Of a stretch of 64,000 bases of DNA, positions 51,768 to 59,278 are shown one piece after another. Every line of letters begins with the position of its first letter. The first letter of the stretch is position 1. Made by a program: the position numbers and the translations under genes. This DNA is from an uncultured Bacteroides sp. (GTDB lineage Bacteria > Bacteroidota > Bacteroidia > Bacteroidales > Bacteroidaceae). Where the stretch lies: positions 1,302,001 to 1,366,000 of the forward strand of contig NZ_OY787466.1 in assembly GCF_963678845.1 (NCBI RefSeq). The letters run 5' to 3'. The notes below the pieces were generated by a model. The model saw only the letters and a program-made list of their open reading frames with translations. It was not told the origin of the DNA and searched no databases.

Positions 51768-51850
51768 TTTGATGTATATCAAAGATGGTGTTTGATATAC
51801 ATCAAATGTATACTTAGATATATATCATAATACTGCTTAGATATATATCA
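51768..51850. repeat. Array of four phased 14-16-bp repeats upstream of the HU-like gene
   Basis: Repeats: TTTGATGTATATCAAA (51768-51783), its exact inverse TTTGATATACATCAAA (51791-51806), TTAGATATATATCA (51814-51827) and TTAGATATATATCA (51837-51850). Centre spacings are 23, 22 and 23 bp, close to two helical turns. Each unit is itself nearly palindromic. The array sits between the divergent HU-like and AraC/GyrI genes. Confidence 0.8.
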
Positions 51851-51946
51851 AACGGAATACAATATTACGGGTAATTAATGAAACCCGCAAATATAATTGA
51901 TAAAATATTTAGCAATATCGGACAAGAATAATAGACTAACTCCCGT

Positions 51947-51954
51947 TATCTTTG
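51947..51954 (+). promoter_or_regulatory. -7 box for the AraC/GyrI gene
   Basis: TATCTTTG matches TAnnTTTG and lies 25 nt before the start codon at 51979. No -33 TTTG is seen at the expected distance. Confidence 0.5.
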
Positions 51955-51978
51955 CAGCATCAATTAAAACATCGAAGT

Positions 51979-52839
51979 ATGGAAATTAAATCATCAACAC
52001 GGGAAGAATATTTGAAAAGAGTCAATGTCGTAGTAGATTACATCAATAATCATCTTGACGAGGAGCTTGATCTGCAAAAACTGGCAGAGATGTCTAACCT
52101 GTCAACTTATCATTTTCACCGCATCATGAAAGCTTTTCTGGGAGAAACGCTTGGAGCGTATATTATAAGAGTGAGGTTGGAAACGGCTGTCCGGTTGCTT
52201 CGATACACAGACCTTCCGGTGGAACAGATTGCCTACAGCGTGGGATATGAGATGCCTTCCTCACTCTCAAAATCATTCAAACAATTTTATGATATAACTC
52301 CTCAGGAGTATCGCAACAATAAAAACTTTGTAATTATGAAACCAGTACAATTGAATCCTGATTTGAAACTAAAATCGCCTAAGGGGATTGAGTTAGAAAC
52401 TAAAAAAGCTATTTACATTCGCCTGAACGGAGCGTATTCAGAACTAGATTTTTGTGGGGCATGGACCCGGCTTTGGGCTTATGTAAAGGAGCAGAGACTT
52501 TTCTCGGCAGGCATTGAGCATATCAGCATCTATCACGATGATCCGAAAGTTACAACCTCGGAAAAGCTACGAACAGACGTTTGTCTGGTTCTACCAAAAC
52601 CAGCGGAACCTAAGGGAGAAATAGGAGTAAAAGAAATAGCAGGAGGTAAGTATGCCGTTTTCTCGTATCAAGGTCCATACACAAACCTGGGAATTGTATA
52701 CGATACCATCTTTGCTCAGTGGCTTCCCGCCAGTGGTTATGAACTTCGCAATGCTCCGTTGTTTGAGAAGTATCTTAATGATCCATCCCGTACAGAGGAA
52801 GAAAAACTAAAAACGGATATTTATATTCCGTTGCAGTAA
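51979..52839 (+). CDS. AraC-family regulator with GyrI-like effector domain
   Basis: The 286-residue form beginning MEIKSSTREEYLKRV is chosen. The AraC helix-turn-helix pair is N-terminal (about residues 10-110: LAEMSNLSTYHFHRIMKAFLGETL and VEQIAYSVGYEMPSSLSKSFKQFYDITPQEY). A GyrI-like small-molecule-binding domain follows (AIYIRLNGAYSELDFCGAWTRLW, AGGKYAVFSYQGPYTNLGIVYDTIFAQWLP). This order is typical of SoxS/Rob-like multidrug-responsive regulators of the BmrR/Rob-effector type, so it probably senses a small hydrophobic compound. The target genes are unknown. A perfect 17-bp terminator follows. Confidence 0.88.
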   Translation: MEIKSSTREEYLKRVNVVVDYINNHLDEELDLQKLAEMSNLSTYHFHRIMKAFLGETLGAYIIRVRLETAVRLLRYTDLPVEQIAYSVGYEMPSSLSKSFKQFYDITPQEYRNNKNFVIMKPVQLNPDLKLKSPKGIELETKKAIYIRLNGAYSELDFCGAWTRLWAYVKEQRLFSAGIEHISIYHDDPKVTTSEKLRTDVCLVLPKPAEPKGEIGVKEIAGGKYAVFSYQGPYTNLGIVYDTIFAQWLPASGYELRNAPLFEKYLNDPSRTEEEKLKTDIYIPLQ

Positions 52840-52863
52840 AGTTTGATTAAGGATAATAAATTA

Positions 52864-52915
52864 AATAGCCCGGATGAAACAGCATTAACAGTTTCATCCG
52901 GGCTATTATTTTTTT
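52864..52915 (+). terminator. Terminator after the AraC/GyrI gene
   Basis: A perfect 17-bp stem (52864-52880 with 52891-52907) with a 10-nt loop is followed by ATTTTTTT. Confidence 0.9.
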
Positions 52916-53172
52916 AGAGTTTTGGCTCTATTTTCATAATTACTCTTCGAAATAGTGAGGGATTAGGCCTTTAGTGATGGATAAGTGATGCTTTAGTGAG
53001 GGATGGTTTTGCATCCCTCACTCTTGAAAGGTGTATTTATAAGTGGTTTTAGGAAAATAGTGAGGGTAGTGAGGGCTAATTTTAATTTATTATTAGATAA
53101 AGATTAAAATAGCTAGCATAGCTATTTGATGTTTTATTACATTTGTCATACTAATTTTAAAACAAGATTATT
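52916..53172. repeat. Cluster of AGTGAGGG repeats in a gene-less stretch
   Basis: AGTGAGGG occurs in TAGTGAGGGATTAGG near 52953, TAGTGAGGGATGG near 52994 and twice near 53070-53090 (TAGTGAGGG TAGTGAGGG). A hairpin GTGAGGGATG / CATCCCTCAC spans 52996-53021. No gene is seen. The role is unknown. Confidence 0.55.
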
Positions 53173-53847
53173 ATGAATAGCGTAGAAGAATTAAAAGAAA
53201 TGTTTATTATTAAAGATGATGAAGATGTAGAAGCTAAATTCAAACAGATTGCTAATGCATTATTTCAGAACTATCATATTGAAAAAGGAACGGATAGATA
53301 TGATTTTTTGGAAATAGAGTTTTATTATTTTAATGAACAACATCCTGATATTATTACTTATCCTCGTACAATTGACGGTGGCAAGTGGTTCTTACATGCT
53401 AGTGGCATAGATATTGCATTTCAAAGTAAAGCAGAAACAGACGAAAAAGGGAAAATAGATTATGATAATAGCTTTTTTGGAGGAATCCTTATTCGTAGTT
53501 TATCTAAGAGAACAGCAAATGATTCTTCACGTGTAATAGGCGGACCACGCAGATGTCTCTATGAATTATTCAATGGCATTGATATTTTCAATCCACAGTC
53601 AGAATGTTTCCCTAAGTTAGTATATAATCAAAAGGTTGATGTAAATCCTGAATTGCCAGTTCTAAGACAAATTTCCAATATAGATACAAAGAAGTCAACA
53701 TTTCCTATGGATGATCAAGAAGATGAATGCCTTAAGAAAAATTATTGTTATTTCGTTATAAGGAATGATTGTAATTCAAGTTGGTATGATGAGTTAGAAA
53801 AGAAATATTATACAGGTGTATTACCATGGAATAGAAAGAGAATCTAG
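53173..53847 (+). CDS. Unknown protein with possible divergent alkyladenine-glycosylase fold
   Basis: The 224-residue soluble protein has no signal peptide. I do not recognise it with confidence. The order of segments in the middle part, FLEIEFYYFNEQHPD, then KWFLHASGIDIAF, then GGILIRSL and IGGPRRCLYELFN (about residues 45-136), resembles the ETEAY, YxYxxYGMxxCMN, LLRALEP and GPGKL landmarks of 3-methyladenine DNA glycosylases (AAG/Mpg). This is an inference from pattern order only. It is the single gene between a terminator-bounded regulator and the ATPase gene. Confidence 0.5.
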   Translation: MNSVEELKEMFIIKDDEDVEAKFKQIANALFQNYHIEKGTDRYDFLEIEFYYFNEQHPDIITYPRTIDGGKWFLHASGIDIAFQSKAETDEKGKIDYDNSFFGGILIRSLSKRTANDSSRVIGGPRRCLYELFNGIDIFNPQSECFPKLVYNQKVDVNPELPVLRQISNIDTKKSTFPMDDQEDECLKKNYCYFVIRNDCNSSWYDELEKKYYTGVLPWNRKRI

Positions 53848-53881
53848 CCTATGTGAGATATGAATAATAGCTCATTTTAAT

Positions 53882-53941
53882 AAACTCCTTCAAAAAAGTG
53901 TGCTCAAAGTACGAAAACTCCTTCGAAAAAATGTATATTTG
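53882..53941 (+). promoter_or_regulatory. Direct repeats and -7 box upstream of the ATPase gene
   Basis: AAACTCCTTCRAAAAARTG occurs at 53882-53900 and 53915-53933, 33 bp apart. TATATTTG (53934-53941), directly after the second copy, matches the -7 consensus. The start codon is at 53994. Confidence 0.55.
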
Positions 53942-53993
53942 CACAGAAAGTCGTTCGACTTTTTGTAATAGCATGATATAGGAGGGGATAATT

Positions 53994-55310
53994 ATGAGAA
54001 GGAAACTGCTTGAACATCTTAAGGATTGGAAGATAAAAGGGAATCGTAAACCACTTATAATTCGTGGTGCCAGACAAGTTGGTAAAACCTGGCTGATGAA
54101 AGAGTTTGCCCGCACTGAATATGAAAAATGTGCATACGTAAACTTTGAGAGTGATTTGCAATTAAAAGCCCTTTTTCTTCAGGATTTTGATATTAATCGT
54201 ATTTTACTTTCTATTCAGGTTGCTACCGGAGTAAAACCAGAACCCGGCAATACACTTATTATTTTTGATGAGATTCAAGAAGCTGAAAGAGCTATAACCT
54301 CTTTAAAATATTTTTGTGAAAATGCACCGGAGTATCATGTTGTAGCTGCCGGTTCTTTACTTGGCATTGCTTTACATCAGAATACCTCTTTCCCAGTAGG
54401 AAAAGTAGAATTTCTGGATCTTTATCCTTTAACATTTACAGAATTTCTGCAGGCTATGGGAGAAGATGCTTTGGTTGATTTGCAACAACAAAAGCAATGG
54501 GATTTAATAACTGTATTTAAAACAAAATATATTCAGCTTCTACGCCAATATTATTATGTAGGAGGTATGCCCGAGGTTGTAGTAAACTATTCTCAGAATC
54601 GAGATTTCAATGAGGTTCGCCAGATACAACAACAAATTCTTGATTCCTATGAACAGGATTTCTCAAAACATGCTCCTACAGATGTTGTTCCCAGAATACG
54701 GATGGTGTGGAATTCTATTCCCTCACAACTAGCTAGAGAGAATAAGAAATTTGTTTATGGTTTAGTAAAGCAGGGAGCTAGAGCTAAAGACTTTGAATTG
54801 GCTTTGGCCTGGCTGATGGATTGCGGTCTGGTTCATAAAGTTTCGAGAGTTTCTAAACCTGCAATGCCTCTAAAAGCATATGAAGATTTTGGAGCATTTA
54901 AGCTATTTGTTCTTGATACCGGCCTTTTGGCTGCTATGGTTAATCTTGATGTGAAAACATTACTTGATGGCAATGAGCTTTTCGAAGAATTTAAAGGCGC
55001 CTTATCAGAGCAATATGTCTTGCAGCAATTAGTGGCAAATAAACACATTTCTTTGTATTATTGGTCGGCAGAAAAATCAACTGCTGAGATAGATTTCTTA
55101 ATTCAGTGCAGAGATATAGTAGTTCCTATAGAAGTTAAAGCTGCAGAGAATTTACAAGCAAAGAGTCTTCGATCTTTTGTTCAGAAATTTCTACCAAAGA
55201 TAGCTATCCGTTCTTCTATGTCTGATTTTCGTGAAGAGGAATGGCTTACTAATTTTCCCCTATACTCTGTATGTGAATTAACTACTTATATTGAAAGTAA
55301 ACATTTATAA
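53994..55310 (+). CDS. AAA_14 / DUF4143 ATPase
   Basis: The 438-residue protein has an N-terminal P-loop NTPase of the AAA_14 type: Walker A GARQVGKT at residues 25-32 and Walker B IIFDE at 89-93, with the VVAAGSLLGIAL sensor region. A C-terminal DUF4143 module follows (YVLQQLVANKHISLYYWSAEKSTAEIDFLI). Members of this family are common single genes in Bacteroidetes and their role is not known. The C-terminal part resembles a restriction-endonuclease-like fold (EIDFLIQ with VPIEVKAAENL). It may act on nucleic acids, but no partner is visible. Confidence 0.88.
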   Translation: MRRKLLEHLKDWKIKGNRKPLIIRGARQVGKTWLMKEFARTEYEKCAYVNFESDLQLKALFLQDFDINRILLSIQVATGVKPEPGNTLIIFDEIQEAERAITSLKYFCENAPEYHVVAAGSLLGIALHQNTSFPVGKVEFLDLYPLTFTEFLQAMGEDALVDLQQQKQWDLITVFKTKYIQLLRQYYYVGGMPEVVVNYSQNRDFNEVRQIQQQILDSYEQDFSKHAPTDVVPRIRMVWNSIPSQLARENKKFVYGLVKQGARAKDFELALAWLMDCGLVHKVSRVSKPAMPLKAYEDFGAFKLFVLDTGLLAAMVNLDVKTLLDGNELFEEFKGALSEQYVLQQLVANKHISLYYWSAEKSTAEIDFLIQCRDIVVPIEVKAAENLQAKSLRSFVQKFLPKIAIRSSMSDFREEEWLTNFPLYSVCELTTYIESKHL

Positions 55311-55344
55311 AACAAAATCCTGAATTTCAAAAATAACGATTCTT

Positions 55345-55377
55345 TTTGTTACATATTCCAAAAAAGCACTAACTTTG
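55345..55377 (+). promoter_or_regulatory. Promoter of the thiamine operon
   Basis: TTTG (55345-55348), 21 nt, TAACTTTG (55370-55377), matching the Bacteroides -33/-7 form, just before the riboswitch. Confidence 0.7.
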
Positions 55378-55392
55378 CACCATATTCTCATA

Positions 55393-55486
55393 TAAGGGGT
55401 GCCTCAATATAACGGGCTGAGATTATACCCATAACCTGATCCGGGTAATGCCGGCGGAGGGAACGAAAGATAGAAAAGACCCCTTT
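55393..55486 (+). promoter_or_regulatory. TPP riboswitch (THI element) with expression platform
   Basis: The aptamer shows the conserved parts in order: GGGGTGCC, GGGCTGAGA, ATACCC, AACCTGATCCGGGTAATGCC, GGCGGAGGGAAC. A weak hairpin, AGAAAAG-ACCCC-TTTTCT, followed by GTTTTATTT, lies just behind it (55472-55497). The ACCCCTT part (55479-55485) can also pair with AAGGGGT (55394-55400) of the aptamer. The likely effect is to turn off the thiamine uptake genes when TPP is plentiful. Confidence 0.92.
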
Positions 55487-55512
55487 TCTGTTTTATTTAA
55501 CTAAAAATAGGT

Positions 55513-57756
55513 ATGAAAAAGAAAGTACAGATGCTTGTCGGCTTAACACTGATTGGCTCATCGTCTTTTGCGCAGGTAAAGGATAGCTTGCGTTTGGTAA
55601 GACTGCAGGAAGTGCAGGTAGTAGGAACACGCGCAACGGCTAAGACTCCGGTTGCATTCTCAAATGTAAGTAAGGAACAAATCAGGAAACAGAACTTTGG
55701 GCAGGATATTCCATTCTTGCTCACAATGACTCCTTCAGTTGTAGTAACATCGGATGCGGGAGCAGGAGTAGGGTACACTGGTATAAGAGTTCGCGGAACA
55801 GATGCTTCACGAATTAATGTCACAGCAAATGGTGTGCCTATGAATGATGCTGAGTCGCACACGTTGTATTGGGTAGATATGCCCGACTTTGCTTCGTCTA
55901 TTGAAGATATTCAAATTCAACGCGGAGCCGGAACTTCTACTAATGGAGCTGGTGCATTTGGAGGTAGTATTAATATGAAAACGGAATCTATCTCAGCTTT
56001 GCCTTATGCTGAAGTAAACGGTTCGTATGGTTCGTTCAATACGCACAAGGAAACGTTCAAAGTGGGAACCGGATTGCTGAAGAGCCGCTGGGCATTTGAT
56101 GCGCGTATCTCCAACATCGGATCCGACGGATATATTGACCGGGCTTCTACAAATATGAAGTCGTTCTTTACTCAGGCTGGATATTATGGAGATAATGATA
56201 TACTGAAATTCATAGTTTTTGGTGGTAAGGAGAAAACTTATCATGCATGGAACGGAATCAGCAAGTCTCAACTAGAGAAAGATCGTCGCTACAACACTTG
56301 TGGTGAAATAACAGACGCTGATGGTAATGTAACTGGTTATTATAAAGATCAGACAGATAATTATATCCAGACTAATTACCAGATGCTCTACACTCATATC
56401 TTCTCAACAGCCTGGAACATGAATGTAACTTTGCATTATACAGATGGTGAAGGTTATTATCAGGAGTATAAGAATGGACGCACTTTGAAGGAGTACGGAC
56501 TTGTGCCTTTCACATTGGATGGAATACTAACTAAGGAGAGTGATTTAGTTCGTCAGAAAAAAATGGATAATGGTTTTGGCGGAGGTGTATTCTCATTGAA
56601 CTATTCTGCTGGTAAGTTACAGGCTTCTTTTGGTGGAGCTGCCAATGAATACAAAGGCAATAACTTTGGAAAGGTAATCTGGATAAAAAACTATATTGGT
56701 AATCTGGATCCAGATCATGAATATTATCGCAACAATTCAGATAAAACGGATGCCAATGTTTATTTGAAAGCAAACTATGAACTGTTGGCCGGACTCAATG
56801 TTTACGGTGATTTGCAATATCGTCATATCCATTATACCATTGATGGATTGAATGACAAATGGGACTGGACCAAAACTCCTGGTGGTATGCAGACTTTGGC
56901 TATAGATAATAACTATAGCTTCTTTAATCCGAAGGCTGGTTTATTCTGGCAGATGAATAAAAACAATTCTGCTTATGCTTCATTTTCTGTGGCTCAGAAA
57001 GAACCTACACGTAACAACTTTACGGATGCTAAGTTTGGAAAGACTCCTTCTTCAGAAAGATTGTTCGATTATGAAGCAGGATACACTTATAATGATTCCC
57101 GATTCCTTGTAGGTGTGAACTTCTACTACATGAAGTATAAAGATCAGCTTATTCTTACCGGACAAACAAACGATATAGGTGAACCATTGGCCGATAATGT
57201 TCCTGATAGTTACCGCGTAGGAATGGAGTATATGCTTGGCGCAAAGATTACTTCGTGGTTAAGATGGGATGGTAATGCTACTTTTAGTCAGAACAAGATT
57301 AAGAACTATACAGAATATCTGGATAACTATGATGCCAACTGGAAGCCTTTATATACTCAGACTGCTCATTACGTAGGTAAAACTACCATTGCATATTCAC
57401 CGGATGTAATAGCTAATAGCATGATTACCTTGACTTTTAAAAACTGGGATGCAACTTTACAATCAAGTTATGTAAGCAAACAGTTTCTTAATAACTCTGA
57501 GCAGAAAGATTGCAAACTTAATGCTTACTTTGTGAATAATCTGCGTTTAGGTTATACATTTAGTTTGCCAGCTGTGAAATCAATTCACGTAGGTCTTTCT
57601 ATAAACAACCTGTTTAATGAAAAGTATGAAAGCAATGGTTGGGGAGGTAGCTCTTATGTTATAGGCACAGACGGAAGCAAGATCCGCTATAACGATGCAG
57701 GCTATTTTGCTCAGGCCGGAACAAACATTTTGGCTGGTATTACGTTAAAATTCTGA
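55513..57756 (+). CDS. TonB-dependent outer-membrane receptor for thiamine
   Basis: The 747-residue receptor has a signal peptide (cut after SSSFAQ). A plug domain follows (LQEVQVVGTRATAKTPVAFSN, GVGYTGIRVRGTDASRINVTANGVPMNDAES, about residues 28-150), then a 22-strand type barrel ending ILAGITLKF with a terminal Phe. It lies behind a TPP riboswitch and ahead of PnuT and thiamine pyrophosphokinase. The inferred substrate is therefore thiamine (the OMR1 type described for Bacteroides). It has no carboxypeptidase-like N-terminal domain and no SusD partner, as expected for a vitamin receptor. Confidence 0.9.
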   Translation: MKKKVQMLVGLTLIGSSSFAQVKDSLRLVRLQEVQVVGTRATAKTPVAFSNVSKEQIRKQNFGQDIPFLLTMTPSVVVTSDAGAGVGYTGIRVRGTDASRINVTANGVPMNDAESHTLYWVDMPDFASSIEDIQIQRGAGTSTNGAGAFGGSINMKTESISALPYAEVNGSYGSFNTHKETFKVGTGLLKSRWAFDARISNIGSDGYIDRASTNMKSFFTQAGYYGDNDILKFIVFGGKEKTYHAWNGISKSQLEKDRRYNTCGEITDADGNVTGYYKDQTDNYIQTNYQMLYTHIFSTAWNMNVTLHYTDGEGYYQEYKNGRTLKEYGLVPFTLDGILTKESDLVRQKKMDNGFGGGVFSLNYSAGKLQASFGGAANEYKGNNFGKVIWIKNYIGNLDPDHEYYRNNSDKTDANVYLKANYELLAGLNVYGDLQYRHIHYTIDGLNDKWDWTKTPGGMQTLAIDNNYSFFNPKAGLFWQMNKNNSAYASFSVAQKEPTRNNFTDAKFGKTPSSERLFDYEAGYTYNDSRFLVGVNFYYMKYKDQLILTGQTNDIGEPLADNVPDSYRVGMEYMLGAKITSWLRWDGNATFSQNKIKNYTEYLDNYDANWKPLYTQTAHYVGKTTIAYSPDVIANSMITLTFKNWDATLQSSYVSKQFLNNSEQKDCKLNAYFVNNLRLGYTFSLPAVKSIHVGLSINNLFNEKYESNGWGGSSYVIGTDGSKIRYNDAGYFAQAGTNILAGITLKF

Positions 57757-57775
57757 TGAAAGAAAAACAACTATA

Positions 57776-58378
57776 ATGGATTATCTTGAAATTATAGGCA
57801 CACTAGTAGGCTTGCTTTATCTCTATCTGGAGTATAAAGCAAGCATCTATTTGTGGTTTGCCGGAGTAGTGATGCCTTTTATTTATATTTATGTGTTCTA
57901 TGCGGCGGGACTCTATGCCGACATGGGAATTAATATCTATTATCTGCTGGCTGGTCTTTATGGATTATTTATGTGGATGAAGAAACCCGCACAAAAAGGA
58001 GAGGAGAGACCTATTTCCAGCACTCCTATAAAGTACTATTTCCCAATAATTGTTACCTTTGCCGTGCTTTATGCCGGAATATCTTTTCTGTTGATTCGGC
58101 TTACAGACAGCACAGTTCCTTATGCCGACGGATTTGTAACCGCACTTAGTATCATTGGAATGTGGATGCTGGCATATAAGTATATAGAACAATGGCTGGT
58201 TTGGGTTGTTGTGGATATTGCCTGCACTGTTTTGTATGTTTACAAAGGTCTTTATCCCACATCCATACTTTACGGACTATATTCTGTGATAGCTGTTTTT
58301 GGCTATTTCAAATGGAAAAGGATGATGCTTTATAATGAACTGAAAGATGAAAAAATACCCGTTACTGACAATCACTGA
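57776..58378 (+). CDS. pnuT: PnuC-family thiamine transporter
   Basis: The 200-residue inner-membrane protein has about seven hydrophobic segments and the PnuC-family pattern (EIIGTLVGLLYLYLEYKASIYLWFAG, WLVWVVVDIACTVLYVYKGLYPTSILYGLYSVIAVFGYFKW). PnuC itself transports nicotinamide riboside. In this operon, behind a TPP riboswitch and before a thiamine pyrophosphokinase, it is the PnuT form that admits thiamine by facilitated diffusion, with uptake pulled by phosphorylation. It overlaps the kinase gene by 32 nt. Confidence 0.92.
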   Translation: MDYLEIIGTLVGLLYLYLEYKASIYLWFAGVVMPFIYIYVFYAAGLYADMGINIYYLLAGLYGLFMWMKKPAQKGEERPISSTPIKYYFPIIVTFAVLYAGISFLLIRLTDSTVPYADGFVTALSIIGMWMLAYKYIEQWLVWVVVDIACTVLYVYKGLYPTSILYGLYSVIAVFGYFKWKRMMLYNELKDEKIPVTDNH

Positions 58379-58982
58379 TACTCCTTCTGCTATTATTCTG
58401 GCTAATGGAGACTATCCTGTACATTTGTTGCCGTTAGCTCTTTTGGCTGAAAACGATTATGTGGTTTGCTGTGATGGAGCAACGGATGAGTTTGTCCGCT
58501 CGGGAAGAATTCCAGTTGCTATAGTAGGGGATGGAGATTCCCTTTCAGAACTTAATAAAAAGCAATTTGCAAGTATCCTTCATTCAGTACCCGATCAGGA
58601 TACAAACGACCTGACCAAAGCATTCAATTATTGTTTGCAGCAAGGCAAAAAGAATATACTTATTCTTGGGGCAACAGGGAAAAGAGAAGACCATACATTG
58701 GGTAATATCAGTCTGCTGATAGATTATATTGATGAGGCTAATGTGGAAATGGTTACTGATTACGGCGTATTTACTCCCATTGCTGAAGATTGTGAATTTG
58801 AAAGCTATCCTGGTCAGCAAGTCTCTATTTTTAATCTTTCCGGTGCTGTTATCTCTCAGGAAAGACTTCAATACACTCTACCTCCTTTAAATAACTGGTG
58901 GCAAGGAACTTTAAATGCATCCTTGGATCACCATTTCATTATTCATACCACCGGAAAAGCTGTTATTTTCAGAGCTTACTAA
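58347..58982 (+). CDS. Thiamine pyrophosphokinase
   Basis: The 211-residue enzyme transfers pyrophosphate from ATP to thiamine, giving TPP. Family landmarks are CCDGATDEFV, VGDGDSLS, DQDTNDLTKAF and GATGKREDHTLGN, which hold the Asp residues that bind magnesium and ATP. The gene starts inside the end of pnuT, so translation is probably coupled. Together with PnuT it traps imported thiamine in the cell. It is called tnr3 in some Bacteroides work and thiN elsewhere. Confidence 0.93.
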   Translation: MKKYPLLTITDTPSAIILANGDYPVHLLPLALLAENDYVVCCDGATDEFVRSGRIPVAIVGDGDSLSELNKKQFASILHSVPDQDTNDLTKAFNYCLQQGKKNILILGATGKREDHTLGNISLLIDYIDEANVEMVTDYGVFTPIAEDCEFESYPGQQVSIFNLSGAVISQERLQYTLPPLNNWWQGTLNASLDHHFIIHTTGKAVIFRAY

Positions 58983-59202
58983 GCCTTTGCTTTAGTATAA
59001 TCCAGTTTTACTGATAAAAAAGGCACCATTCATTGATTGCTTTTTGATAGTTCATCTTATTGCAATACTTTCGTAATTGTTATTGAGGTATTGTTTATTA
59101 TTCAAGGTACTTTGCTGTTACAGAATTTGCGTCATGTTCAATTTAATAGAATATATTGAAACTTGATAATTATTCGCCTTATCCAGATCGTTATAAAAAT
59201 AG

Positions 59203-59232
59203 AAAAGGGAATGCTTCACAGCATTCCCTTTT
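59203..59232 (-). terminator. Terminator after glnN
   Basis: AAAAGGGAATGC (59203-59214) pairs perfectly with GCATTCCCTTTT (59221-59232). The stem ends in A/T runs on both strands, so it can act for glnN and for the opposing thiamine operon. Confidence 0.8.
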
Positions 59233-59278
59233 GCAAACTTAAAACAACCAACAAAAGAAATAGATAATTTTTGTCGAA

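Noticed and set aside
51768..51850. The four-repeat array as a CRISPR
   Set aside because: The units are 14-16 bp, partly inverted and have only 6-9 bp between them; there are no spacers and no cas genes.
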